A stretch of DNA of 64,000 bases from NCBI GenBank assembly GCA_024734495.1, contig JALMQS010000099.1:70685335-70749334 (forward strand), read 5' to 3'. Every line of letters starts with the position of its first letter. Position 1 is the stretch's first letter. The translations under genes were made by a program, and so were the position numbers. Below, one piece after another: positions 42,906 through 54,900 of the stretch. Under the pieces are notes generated by a model, which had not been told where the DNA came from, made no database searches, and worked only from the letters and a program-made list of their open reading frames with translations. This DNA comes from Forficula auricularia. Lineage: Eukaryota; Arthropoda; Insecta; Dermaptera; Forficulidae.

Positions 42906-44300
42906 AATATATAAAATAAACTAAAACTATGACGTCAAATAAATGATAAATTTAACATTACAAATGGAAGTAATAAGTCTTCTACTGATATAAACAGCTT
43001 CCGAAATAAAACTGGAAATGTATTTTATAAAATGCTTCTTATCTACCAATGTTTTCAAGTTAGGGTTTCTTTAAATATTCAAGAACCGGGTTATACTCGT
43101 ATACCTTTGATTCTCCCAAAATTCTCCCCAGGTAGCGCTGCGACCGTTTCCGCACCCCATAATAGTCAGGGTTGTCCGGTTATAAATCCGTTTGAACTGT
43201 TTACAAGCTCCAAATGCAAATCACTGGCCGCTTTTATCTTATTTGGTCAACGGTGTTGATAATGGCTTTTCGACCTCGCTTATAAATAAAGTACTCTCTA
43301 CATCACGCTGTGCGAGAGTAAATTCCAAAAGACAGATTTAAACAAAAAAACATCCTAATATAAATTTATAATTTTAAAATTCCAGCGATTTTTTTGCTGC
43401 GTCCACCTAATAAATATTTATACAAGTTCAAAAGCCAACAGTAGCATTCTAACTTGATAAAGTAGTTTAATAAACAATACTTAATATTATATGGCTATTT
43501 GATGAGAGTTAATTAAAATTTTATTAATGGTTAATTCGGCTTGATACGCTCAATACTACGAGTACTTTAAAATTGCACAGTACCCCGATTATAGTACATT
43601 AAGTTTTTAGAAACTTGTAAGTTTTAACACAGACATTTCATTTTTATATTAAGAAAAAAAAATGCTGGAAAAACTCTGAAAAGGTAAAAAAAAAATGTTT
43701 TTTCATACTTGTTGATTAAAAAAAAACTACAGAAATTACCGGAATCTTAATAGATATTGAAATTTTTAAAAAATCGCCATTTTTCGGAAAAAGACAAAAA
43801 GTTTAAAAAACACTTTCCTGTTCAAATCCAAAGACATATACTTTACTATACATCTTTTACTATTTGAGTTCTTGGAACTAATGAACACGAATTTTTTTTT
43901 AGGGCTAAATGAGCTCTACAATCGACATTCAAAAAACCTTACAATATTTTGGAAATCAAACTAATTACTTATAGATTAATATAGATAAAAAAATAAATAA
44001 ATAAATAAAATTGTTTAAGTATTACAAAAATATCTATATTATTTCAAGTTTTTTGATTTTTTTTGCCATTTTAACATTGTCACTGGTAATTATTTAACTA
44101 CCAAATATAATTGTTAAAATCAATTAATTAATTTAATATTAACAGAATTTCCAAATTTTAAAACTGCCCATTGCCTATCTGGTGTAGTGCTTACAATTCA
44201 CAACATAACTGGTATGGGCTACAGTAAATTGGTGCTTTCATGTTTCATTCTAGTGTTACTTTATGAGTGTGATAAAATAACGTAGCTGGTATGTTTTGAC
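42906..44300. other. No gene supported
   Basis: 43080-43320 is GC-richer (CAGGTAGCGCTGCGACCG) with a 75-codon ORF of no recognised family; possibly decayed coding DNA. The rest is AT-rich with A-runs. Confidence 0.35.
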
Positions 44301-44304
44301 TTAA

Positions 44305-44829
44305 GGAGGTTCTTTCGCGACAATCCACACAAAAAGTTTTAGCCTCGTAACTATATAAATACTCTATAAATATGAACGGTGTTAAAATTTTAGGTTATGT
44401 TTTTTTTAACGTGACTGTACTTTTTACACTACTTTATTCCCTTTATGAATGGATCGTTTCCACGCCATTGATATTTTATCCCCTCCACTAAAAATAATCG
44501 CCCAAATATGTTTTTTTTATTTTTTATCAAAACTACGAGGTAAATAATTTCAATTTTTTTTAAGTTACTCCGAATATATTATTCTAACAAATATTATTTT
44601 TTCATCAAGATGGTGAAAGTCTATCAATGAAAAAAAATAAAATAATGATCATTTTCCCAGCCTTTCCCAATCTACCATATGTAAAAAATGTCATTTTTAA
44701 TTGCAGTTATTTCATATTTGATGTGGTAAATCGTCTTCAAATTTTAACAGTGTTTTTATTATGCTTTTAATGACTTATATTCCAAGTTTCGAAGACTTCT
44801 TGAATTTTTGCATTTGTGAAAGAACTACC
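44305..44829 (+). mobile_element. TTAA-flanked element, family P1, copy 3
   Basis: TTAA at 44301-44304 and 44830-44833; ends GGAGGTTCTTTCGCGAC and, inverted, GGTAGTTCTTTCAC. Same orientation as copy 1. Confidence 0.75.
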
Positions 44830-44833
44830 TTAA

Positions 44834-46596
44834 GATACAATTTCCAAAAAATAAATCGCGAAAAATGTATTTATATGTCAAATTATACCAATTTATTTAG
44901 CCTTATCTGCTTTAATAAAATGAAAAAATTGATGGTATTTTCTAATTATAATCGATTACTGCCCATAGGTATTCATTTTTAATTTTAAAATTCAAGTGAT
45001 TTTTTTCTCTTGTTCATTTAATAAATATTTTCACAGATAAAAAAATAACAACACCCCCAATAACACTTCAAAGAAGATTAATAAACAATGTAATGAGACT
45101 AATAAAAGAGAAACTTGGTAATTGAATTATCCCCCTATATCGAAATTACACTTTCTTTGATAGTTACCTACTAAGGTATATACAAACAGAAAGAATGAAG
45201 GTAAAAACAAAGTTACTTGAATTCAAAATAAAGTACTGTACGCGTAGGAAGCAAGCCTTTGCAACTCTCCTAATTTAATTTCAGTTGCTTCTTTGCAATT
45301 TTAATGAGACTTATTAAAGTTGAATAAAAGAAAGTTCATTGAAGAAGGAATTTTTTCACATTAAAATATTTTCCCTTTGAGAGACAAAAAATAAATAAAT
45401 AAAATATATATACTTAAAGTTGAAACATAATGTTTCCAAACAAATTCATTAGTTCGAAAAAAATCTATATAGAATAGGTACCTACTATATAATTCAATTT
45501 TTCTGTTTGAAAATAAATATCGATACTTTTATCCTTTTAAGGATTTTTAATTTTTTATTCTAAAATTAAATTAAAAATTTGTCAATGGTTTTATTTTTTA
45601 TTGAAAATAATTTGATTGTCTTAAGCTAGGTTCCCAATGAATAATCATTTAAGGTAGCGGTATTGTTTATCATCACAATAGCTACCATATTATGAACGCA
45701 AGTATATTATACTTACATTATACAAAGCGCACTTTTCACGACAATTTACGCCAAGTCATTGTGAACGTACATTTATGGTTAGTCTGTGATCATGATAACT
45801 CAATCTTATTTAAAAATTTTTTTTGTAATTTTCTCGTAAACGATACATATATATTAGGTATATAATATAAATATTAAAAAAAATATATTTATTATATGGC
45901 TAATTCTCAAAAAAAAATCGAAATTGATGTCCTTGTTGATTCCTGTGTAATGGGATCCTAAGTTTTCGTAACAAATAATTTTTTATGAAACTACATCCCT
46001 AGGCGTACCAAATTATAAAACATATTTATATTTTTTGTATTAAATAAAAAATATATGTTCAAATAAATACCCTAAAAATCATTCCCTCACTGTGTCCCAA
46101 CCGACAAATTCACATAGATTCAAAGACCTAATTCGAAAAGTTTATTAGTTTTTATTTCTACTATCTTATTATTTATTCATATATAATAGTACTGGCTGTA
46201 CATAAATGTGTATTTAGTTTAATTAAACACGACAAACGGAAAAGTCTCAAAATAAATTTTTAAATTCGTCCTTAAAAAACGAATCATTCCCTCACCCTTG
46301 TGTAAAAGTAGGATTAAAACATAATTTCAAATTATATAGTGGACGTCTTCTTATTGTTTTTAGAAATTGGCAATTTTGTCAAACTGGACTATAAGTTATG
46401 AGATTTAGTGTTAAAACTATTAAAAATCAAATTTTTTTTCAAAGTTTACATTTTGGACCGTCATTCCCTCACCCCGCGTTTTAAAAAGTTAAGTTATTTA
46501 TGTATCATTTATCATATATTTGTGGGTGTTTCTAGTATTAATAAAGTATAGTACATTCACATGGGAAATTATAAGGTTATTTTTTTCTACTTTTTA
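44834..46596. other. AT-rich; CATTCCCTCAC word repeated
   Basis: CATTCCCTCAC appears at about 46080, 46285 and 46461, so a diverged tandem structure of about 190 bp is possible. No gene seen. Confidence 0.35.
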
Positions 46597-47310
46597 ACCG
46601 ACTTCAAAAAAAGGAGGAGGTTCTCTATTCGACTGAATTTTTTTTTGTGCCTATGTTATCTTATATCTCCGCCGATTGTGAACCGATTTTGAAATTTTTT
46701 TTTGGATTGGGTCCAGTCTCCCTTCCGATTGGTCCCATTTTTTTCATAGGTATTAGACCTTTTTTGTTAGGTTTGTTCAGGCCTAACTTCTTTGTTTATG
46801 AACCGATTTCGATGATTCTTTTTTTATTGAAAAGGGAGTATCTTAGGGATGGTGTCATATTAATTTGGTCAAGTTCTGATGATATGATCACTATTAATAA
46901 CATCACTAAAAAGAGAAAAATAAAAATAATTTTTAAGAAAAAAATAAAACCGACTTCAAAAAATTAAATGCAACAAATAAAATACACTAAAAGGTATAAA
47001 ATAATTATTATCTTATTTAGTTACAACTAATTGATGAAATATTAACATGAAATTACTTTTTGAAGTCGGTGCCATACATATACCTTTTATGAATCGCACT
47101 CTACGAATCTTACTTAGTACGTTTGGCGGGTACGCTCGCTTATAGGTATAGTTTGTTTGGCACCGACTTCAAAAAGTAATTTCATGTTAATATTTCGTCG
47201 ATTAGTTGTAAATGAGATAATAATTATTTTATAACTTTTAGTGTATTTTATTTGTTGCATTTAATTTTTTGAAGTCGATTTTATTTTTTTCTTAAAAATT
47301 ATTTTAATAT
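46597..47310. repeat. CCGACTTCAAAAA repeat with inverted-repeat core
   Basis: Starts AACCGACTTCAAAAAAAGGA (46597). 46923-47075 and 47155-47303 are inverted copies (CCGACTTCAAAAAATTAAAT at the outer ends; TTTTTGAAGTCGGTGCCA at the inner) around a spacer of about 80 bp with GTTTGGCGGGTACGCTCGC. I know this type of word from insect genomes as an abundant dispersed repeat; its class is uncertain. The 106-codon ORF at 46647 lies wholly in the repeat. Confidence 0.6.
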
Positions 47311-48309
47311 AGTCTGAATTGAGTTTTTCATAAAATATAAATTTTTCTTTATTTATTTAATTTAATTTTAATGTTAAAATTTTATTAGAGCATATCATGT
47401 GGCTCACACACAAGAGACGTCTGACCGTTTTTTTATTGAACTTTAATATTATATGTTAAAATTAATTTTCTTTTTTATTGCTATTATATTTTAACGCCTG
47501 AATAAAAAAATTCAAAGTAAAAACTAACCATTTCTATTCCATTAGTAGCTAAAGGAAAATCTTAACAGTCATGATGAGTACGATTCCTGGGAAATGCATA
47601 TAAATTTTATTCATAATTAATTAAATTAGTTGTAATTTATAATTTTTGAATTGAATTTTAATATTAGGTAAGCATTTTTACTATTACTTTACTATACCCG
47701 GTATGGTAAAGCATGGTAATCGTAATTTTTATTCATTCGTATTTTCGAAATATAAGTAATTAATTGAAATGGTCACATCACATATTTTTTGATTTGAATT
47801 GATCCCTAGTGCCAAAAATGCAATCCGGGTCAATTACTTGTCCTTCGGTGTTAAACGGAATTCCTCAGTTAAAATGTTTTAATCTATAATTTAATATTCT
47901 TCAATAAGAAATTTCAAGGTCAAGTAATTTTAAATCTAAACATTCATTCAAACAATATATTTTAAATAATTTTTTAAGGAGGGTGAATACAACCATTCTG
48001 ACATATATTATAGGTAATAAATATCATCCATAACACCTCGGATTCAGTAGTTAACAATCTCTCATGGTTTCTCTTTAAAAATCTTAATTAACTCTGCTAC
48101 TATCGGTAATTTGAACTTATTAATTTAATTTAATTTTAATTTTAGTTAGCTACTTGATATCAATATTTAATTGTTATATAAGTAAGTGAAAATGATGTTA
48201 TGTGCATAAGACTCATTTTTTATATTAAACAGCTGTTAAACAAATTTCAATTGAATATTTATTAGTAATGAAGCTGTTGAAGCTTTTATTTTTGTGATTA
48301 ATTTGATTA
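47311..48309. other. No gene; repeat ends
   Basis: 47690-47730 (TACTTTACTATACCCGG, GGTATGGTAAAGC) is an R1-element terminus. 47800-47865 (minus) is a decayed SINE head like 25400. 48105-48125 holds an H1 outer-end word. Confidence 0.4.
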
Positions 48310-48801
48310 AAGTTTGAATTTTTATTTAAATCACACATAATTAATTATAATTATTTATTAAACACGAAAAAAGAATACAATATAACTACGACGTTTCTAT
48401 CGACTTATTCTGTGATCGTTCTCAAGTATGAGCACCCACTCCGATCATAGGTTAACTGAGCCAATCACGTGTCGACCAGGCCTATATAGATTCCATGTAA
48501 AGTCCAGTCAAAAAAACAGCTGAGGTCGTAAGTGTGTCCATGTACAGTCCAGTCAAAAAACCAACAGACTTAAGACCTCAGCTGGTTTTTTGAATGGACT
48601 GTAGATGGAGTCTATATAAGCCTGACCGACACGTGATTGCCTCAGTTAACCTATAATCAGAGTGGGCGCTCATACTTGAGAACGAACTCAGAATAAGTCG
48701 ATCGAAATATTCGAAACTTCGTAGTTATATTGTATTATTTGTTCGTGTTTAATAAATAATTATAATTAATTATATGTGATTTAAATAAAAATTCAAACTT
48801 T
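48310..48801. mobile_element. Inverted-repeat element, about 225-bp arms
   Basis: Outer AGTTTGAATTTTTATTTAAA mirrored at 48782-48800; inner CCAGTCAAAAAACCAACAGA facing GGTTTTTTGAATGGACTG. Each arm has an AATAAGTCGAT...GAAAC-type segment (GAAACGTCG on the minus strand near 48391; GAAACTTCG on the plus strand near 48712), a possible hammerhead 3' half. No ORF. Confidence 0.65.
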
Positions 48802-48832
48802 TCAATTGAAGTTTCTTACATGTGTTGACAGA

Positions 48833-48992
48833 ATAATAATTTCCAAACAAGCATTTATTCTACTAAAACGTTTCGTCAATTTATTTTGACTTTTCCAGCA
48901 ACCCAGATTTGACATTTCAACTAAAGAATTCGAGTTTCTGTATAAGTCAAAATAAATTGTCGAAACGTCTGACTTCTTGTTTTGAAATTATT
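48833..48992. mobile_element. Small inverted-repeat element with GAAACGT cores
   Basis: AATAATTTCCAAACAAG and CTTGTTTTGAAATTATT are outer inverses; AAGTCAAAATAAATTG-(A/T)CGAAACGT appears on both strands (minus near 48893-48869, plus near 48944-48968). The CTGANGA part is eroded. Confidence 0.5.
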
Positions 48993-49640
48993 TATTTATC
49001 CATATTCCTATAAAACTTCAATTGAAATTATAAGCTATGGAATCATGCTAACATATTAAAAGTTAAACTAATTTATATTGCATGTTTGTCAAATTTATTT
49101 ATATAATAATGTCAGAATAAAAAGCATAACTAGTAACTAACCATTTATATTATTATTAGTAAAATTATCTCGGAAAATCCTCTAATCAAATATTCAAATA
49201 TAAAATAATTATCTTTCTATAAATTCACATCTGCCTCATCCAAAATGAGCGAGAGTTTACTAAATTATACTTAAAAGCTGGTATTAAATTTTGATAATCC
49301 CGTATTTACATTTAAAATAAAAAGCTTAGAGTCTATTTTGATGTTATTTAATGTTTTAAATGTAACCCGTGAACGTAAATATTGAATGAGTGTTACGTGA
49401 TATAAAGCCTAAAGCGAAATGCTATCTAATGTTGTTTACATTAAAACGATCAAAAAATAAACCTAATATTCACTCTCAATGGTAATTGATCAGCCTTTAA
49501 TGTGGTGGAGTGAAGGACTAATATGTAGCTAAATGGAAATTAATCAGGGGATATAATTTAAATTTCTTTTAGGGGATAGATACTTAAGAAATCTTGATTT
49601 CATGCAAATATAAAAAGTTTCTTTAGCTTTCACTGAATAT
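48993..49640. other. No gene seen
   Basis: AT-rich, nothing recognised. Confidence 0.45.
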
Positions 49641-49644
49641 TTTT

Positions 49645-50109
49645 ACTTTATCCAATGCGAAGCATTAAGGTCACAAATTGTAGTATTCATTTAGGTTGAA
49701 TTTTAGCAAGTGACGATTTTGCCAAAAATTACATGGGGTCTCGTCCAGAGGCCAAAAATGCGATTTTTCAGGAAGTGCGTGCGGATGGATGTATGTTATC
49801 GTTTTTTTCGTCCGCGATTTTTTCCACACCGTTGCACCGATTGAAATGAAATTGAAAGCCTACCATTACATTAACAAAATGAAGCGCTGATTAGTTTTTG
49901 GTACATATCGGCCCACAAACATTAGTACTTTATTTCAGTAGTTTTTTAGTTTTTTCTAAATATTTTGGAAATGACTAAACCAATTTTGATGAAATTTTAT
50001 ATTGTAATTAAGTACCTTGAGGACCACAAAAAAGATCATATAAAGTTTTTTTTGTAAAATTATATTTTAAAGTACTTTATCATAGAATAAGATAGTACAT
50101 TGGATAAAG
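49645..50109. mobile_element. MITE family S, copy 2
   Basis: Same ends and interior as 32600-33148, same orientation; a segment of about 60 bp after the left end is missing (GCGAAGCATTAAGGTCAC versus the longer form). Confidence 0.7.
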
Positions 50110-50260
50110 CTTAGCTACGATCCGTTGCAGTTTATTTTAAATAGTACTGATCTGCTTCTTAAGGCTTTGGTGGTCAGATCGTTTATTGTTTTGCTTTGGA
50201 CTACTTATGGTGAAATTCTAAAACCACGAGTAATGAATTAACTCGAAATTTATTTTCTTC

Positions 50261-50540
50261 TCACAGGATTGTATGAAGGCAGTCTGGAAATAAACAAGAG
50301 ACTACTACTTCCAACAAATAATATTTATTGAAAATATTTATCCTTAATAACATCGTTTAGAAGCCGACGTTTCGGAGGATCCTCCCTCCTTCCTCCCTTT
50401 TGGACCCCGAAGAAGAAGGGAAGATTCTCCGAAACGTCGGCTTCCAAATAATATTATTAAGGATAAATATTTTCAATAAATATTATTTGTTGGAAGTAGT
50501 CTCTTGTTTATTTCCGGACTGCCTTCATCCAATCCTGAGA
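50261..50540. mobile_element. Inverted-repeat element with paired hammerheads (H2 type)
   Basis: Arms of about 120 bp: GGATTGTATGAAGGCAGTC mirrored by GACTGCCTTCATCCAATCC, AGACTACTACTTCCAAC mirrored by GTTGGAAGTAGTCT. Hammerhead cores: minus 50361-50402 (GGAGGGAGGATCCTCC, GAAACGTCGG) and plus 50407-50440 (GAAGAAGAAGGGAAGATTC, then CTCCGAAACGTCGG). Stem III would be only the self-complementary ACGT, so folding needs two molecules. No ORF. Confidence 0.68.
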
Positions 50541-50595
50541 TATTATATATTAGTCCATCTCCAAAAATAAAAACTTCTAACTTATTTTTATCTTA

Positions 50596-50840
50596 ATTGA
50601 AAGTAATGGAAGGCAGCCCAAGGGTAGTGAGGAAAGAAAAAATTAACACATATCCAAATAAGGTGTAATTTATTGAAATCCTTCCTCTTTCCTTTCAAAC
50701 CGACGTTTCGGAGGATTCTTCCCTCCTTCTTCTCCTTGAAAGGAAAGGAGGAAGGATTTCAATAAATTACACCTTATTTGGATATGTGTTAATTTTTTCT
50801 TTCCTCACTAACCCTGGGCTGCCTTCCATTACTTTCAATT
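50596..50840 (-). mobile_element. Inverted-repeat element with hammerhead (H2 type)
   Basis: ATTGAAAGTAATGGAAGGCA is mirrored by TGCCTTCCATTACTTTCAAT; arms about 115 bp and nearly identical. Minus-strand core at 50697-50735: GAGAAGA (one change from CTGAAGA), GGAGG-GAAGAAT-CCTCC, GAAACGTCGG. Confidence 0.68.
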
Positions 50841-52285
50841 AAAATTTCTACCAGTCTGTCTCTTTCCAGATAAAATTTCGTGCAAATTATTTTTATCTTT
50901 TTGCTTATCTTATTTAGAAATAACTAAAATGTAGAAAAATACTTTTCAAGCATAATTTTCTTCCATCTCTATCCCTTTTTGAACCAGCACATGAACTGAA
51001 GATCATAGATTTTTAGTTTTTTCACATGAATATTTGTATTTCCTAAACGAAAACTAAACTTTGAGATTTCTTAGCTTCAAAACTTGTGATCGAAAATGTA
51101 AAAAAAAATTATAAAAAAATCGGTTTGGCTCAGTTATGTGTATTAAACTCCACCCTTCTGCCAAGTTTCAGCTTTCTCCCTTAAACTGTTCGTTGACAAA
51201 AAATTGCGAAATCACTATAAAACTTTTTCCTTTAATTTATTTAAAAATGCTTAGTTTTTTCGCGATGTGGACTTCTAATTTTGAAACTGTTTCCAGGTGA
51301 TAGGTAATAAGTTATTTATAGACTGACCTACTTCCTGTTTCAAGGTATGGCCCCAACGTCCAAATCGTTTTGTCAATTTGTTTCGGTTATTTGGAAAAAA
51401 ATTAAAAAGTAACGAATTCAAAAATGAATCCTCAGAAATAGCAATTAGGCAGAATGTAAACTTAATTTTTGAACTAAATTGTAGTGAATTTTTCTCAACG
51501 ATTGAAAATCTATATAATAAAAATGAATTTCTGTTTCTTCGTAAGCGCAGATCTCTCAAATGCCTGGACCGATTTGGCTAATTTTTTTTTAAATGTTCGT
51601 AATAGTCCAATTCAGGTTAATACGTAAGAAAAAAATTGGAAAAGTTGCCCGGAAAATTGGAAAATTCAGGAAAAAAAATCAGGTTAGCCAACATAGCTTG
51701 CCAAACAATAAAAGAACTAATTTAGCAAAAAAAACAAGTGTTGGCGGCCCTGTTTGTAAGATTTTTGAGTGTCATTCATTCTCAATAGTTCTAACTACAT
51801 TATCGTTGAAGAAGAAAAAACGTCATGATAACTAAATTTTTGAAAAAGTTATGATTATTTAAAAAAGCTATTTTTTTCAAAAATTCCTAACTTCTTTTGG
51901 GTTGGGTGAAAATTTTTTAAAAATTCTGAAAACCGTCTTTAATAGGGTAGAAAAAAATAAAAAAGTTTCAGCCAAGCTTTTTATTATATATATAGATGAA
52001 AAATATTTAATTTAAAATAAAATATGTTATTTAAAAATCATTTTTCTTAAAAATACCCTTAGGAATCTCACCTCATCCTTTTTCTATTGTATTTAAGACC
52101 CTCAGCCATTTCAAAAGAACTAAGCCTTTTGGCTTTTGTATTCGAGCTCATTCATTCATTTCAATATTATTTATTTATTTCAAAGTTAATTATAAAGGAT
52201 TATTGAAACTATACTAACTAAACTAACTGAAAGGAATTAATTAGCTTTTGGAATTTCTTTAAAAATATATTTTAAAGATTAAAAC
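50841..52285. other. No host gene; possible dispersed repeat 51508-51996
   Basis: 51508-51996 starts TCTATATAATAAAAATGAAT and ends near TTATTATATATATAGATG, a layout seen in some short Helitron-like elements, but no second copy is in the window. The small ORFs here are Lys/Asn/Phe-rich and unrecognised. Confidence 0.3.
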
Positions 52286-52287
52286 CA

Positions 52288-52294
52288 AATATAT

Positions 52295-52340
<46 letters not shown>
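52288..52340. repeat. (TA)n microsatellite, about 45 bp
   Basis: Uninterrupted TA dinucleotides followed by ATAATATATT. Confidence 0.95.
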
Positions 52341-52344
<4 letters not shown>

Positions 52345-52379
52345 TTATTCTCTGTAACTAATAAAACATCAATAAAGCA

Positions 52380-52421
52380 GCCACGTGGGTGTCCAGGGCC
52401 GATGGCGGGCCTTGAAGCTAG
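52380..52421 (+). mobile_element. Helitron-like 3' end fragment
   Basis: GGGTGTCCAGGGCCGATGG, CGGGCCTTGAAG, CTAG (52418-52421), then T; the last 40 bp of the family at 42905. Confidence 0.5.
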
Positions 52422-53799
52422 TAACAAATAAATTCAGTCGAATTAAGAACCTTCTCCTTTTTTGAAGTAGGTTAAAAATTTCAACGAAAGTTAAAGCGCT
52501 AGTGATAAATATATTAATTACTTTTTAATAATTATCTAGATAGTTTCACTAAAGTCTAATTAAAAATTATTAGTACGTAATTGTTGTTTCTTTAGCCATT
52601 TTAAATCATAAGCACTTAGCTGAATATACTTCTCTCTTTCTAAAATGGCATAGCCGCTTCACTTTTTCTTTCGAGCAAACTCTCGAATTTATCCCAACTA
52701 GAAAAAATAAATATTATTTTGAGTCAACAGTGTCTTGGAAATTCTTTACTAAAACTGACCTGGTTTATACGAATCTAGTTGCTGACTTCACTCGATTTAT
52801 ATCTGTTATCACTTGAAACCGACTTTAGAATTAGAAGCCGAAACGCTATGAATAGAAAATATAATAATTCTCTATTTCATCATGATTGGCCCAGCAGAAA
52901 TAATTCTTCTCTTCTAGTGTTTAAATAATATATTCTCTATAGTAATATGAATAAGATTTTTTCATTGCCTAAAAAGTTTGTGAAGCTGATGGAAAACATA
53001 CATTTATATATTCTGCCACTCGTGGAATAGCTGATTTAATGCAAGTATAAATAAACCCCTCGAGCATGAAAACCACATTCCCAACTACTAATGGGTTGTT
53101 CTATTATTTTATCAAACAAGTAGTAAAAACTTTATTATATAAGAAAATTTAAAATTGTACCTGTTTTAAGCTACCTCTTGTTTCTTATATAAATTTTTTA
53201 CATTATATAATATTAAGCGAAAAATATTAATTAAAATCTTTTGATGATCTATAAATGAGTTCTTTTGATAAAACCAAAATAATTTCTTCTTTCTTCCTCC
53301 AACACACCCCTTATCTTTCTTTCAATCCCCTCGCATTTTATGTTCCTCCCACACATTACTAAAAGAGACTTGGGGCCCTTTCTTCTCTTTTTTATTAGGA
53401 TCTTTATTATCTAATTAAGTGATTGGCGAGCATCCTAAATGGTTAGTATCTTATTGTAATAGGAATGCTAGTTGGGGGAGGGTTTGGATTTTTCAGTTAA
53501 TTCCTTGGAAATTAATTTCCCGGACCCCTACCACTCTATGACCTCCCTTTTACTCTTACCCCATTCGCTTGTTCGCTTTTTAATTGATCTGTATTCAACT
53601 TTGTCGCAGCTCACTTCACTCAATACGGCTTTAATGAACGGAGGGGGGACCGAAAGGGGCTCAACCAAAGACTTCATTCCCTTTCATTCGAATTTATTGT
53701 TTTAAAAGTACTGCCTTCAACCCTACAAATAAAATAAAATAAAATATCATTTTTTTTATTCTTATTATATATAAATAAATACAATTTTTTTATTAAAAA
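52422..53799. other. No gene supported; one hammerhead-like remnant
   Basis: 52800-52850 is an H3 motif (ATCACTTGAAACCGACTTTA, then GAATTAGAAGCCGAAACGC). The 77-codon ORF 53472-53705 has ordinary composition but no recognised domain and no splice context. Confidence 0.35.
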
Positions 53800-54900
53800 A
53801 TAATCGTCAAACGTTTATTAAAATTCCAAACTTTTCGAAAGAATTTCTCTCTTTATCTATAGAAATTAATTAAATTTAAAATGTTGCTTTATATTCATTA
53901 CATAAAGCTTAGCTTACACGGACTTAGTAATTCCCATTAGTACTACTAAGCACTTAGCAGACTAACTGATTAGTAGAGGTTCACACGTCTCTTCTAACCA
54001 CTCTAATTAGTGTATAGTGAAAGCTGCAAGATGGCGATTCGAGTTGTCAATATACAGACAGGGTGGGGCATAAAGATCTAGCACATTTTGAAGAAGTATA
54101 AAAAATGTAAACATTTAACTAGAAACAAACTGAATATGTTTTCGAAAAGAACATAAATTAAATATTTTTTAAATGTGTTTTAAACATTATATCAGACGAA
54201 AAAAATGGGGGGGGGGGTTAAAAAATTAAAATTTTACTTTTGATCAAACTCACCCAAATTTTGTATACATATTCTGTGGACCCCCAGAAGGCTAGAAATA
54301 CAAAAACTAGCCACCCAAAATGGGGGGAGGGTCAAAAATGAAAATTCTAGACCTTTCGACCAAACTATGTATACAAAATTTGGTTAGTTTTTGCATTTCT
54401 AGCCTTCTAGGGCTCCACAGAATATGTATACAAAATTTGGTTAAGTTTCGTCAAAAGGGCTAGAATTTTCATTTTTGACCCCCCTCCCCACACCCTTTTT
54501 TGTGTGATAATGTTTAAAACGCATTAAAAAAAATTATTTTATGTTCTTTTCAAAAATATATTCAGTTTTTTTTCTAGTTAAATTTTTTCATTTTTTATAC
54601 CGCTTCACAATGTGGTAGATCTTTATGGCCCACCCTGTATGTGCTACTTGTCGTTAGTAAATAGAAACCATTTCTATTCACTCGCACTTGCCACTATACT
54701 AATACTAACCACTTATATTGTGTGTTTACACGACACAGATTAGTGCGAGTGGTTAGCACTAATGCTTAGTACTAACCTCGTGTCAACTAGGTTTTAAGCA
54801 ACTTTTTTTTTCTTTTTTGAAATTTAATGAAATTCTATTAATAAATAGATAAATTCTCTCGAAACCTTTGGAGTTTTAATAAACGTTTGACGATTATTTT
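53800..54900. mobile_element. Three-level nested inverted repeats
   Basis: Outer arms: AATCGTCAAACGTTTATTAA against TTAATAAACGTTTGACGATT, with hammerhead-like 3' halves (GAATTCTTTCGAAA-type, minus near 53845; TTCTCTCGAAACC, plus near 54857). Middle arms (about 53925-54050 and 54650-54795): TTAGCTTACACGGACTTAGT against ACTAACCTCGTGTCAACTAG, a Harbinger-like style. Inner: 54055-54650, listed separately. Confidence 0.55.
54055..54650. mobile_element. Inner inverted-repeat element with opposed R1 modules
   Basis: Ends ACAGGGTGGGGCATAAAGAT and (inverse) ACAGGGTGGGCCATAAAGAT, with TA-containing flanks. The two halves carry R1 modules in opposite orientation meeting near 54355. ACAGGGTG ends are common in mariner-like MITEs. 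No ORF. Confidence 0.65.

Noticed and set aside
43032..43259. 75-codon ORF with ordinary composition
   Set aside because: Unrecognised and isolated; kept only as a possible decayed coding island.
46647..46967. 106-codon ORF
   Set aside because: Lies wholly within the CCGACTTCAAAAA repeat; Phe/Ile/Lys-rich with no recognisable domain.
51508..51996. Full Helitron call
   Set aside because: No hairpin plus CTRR could be found and there is no second copy in the window.
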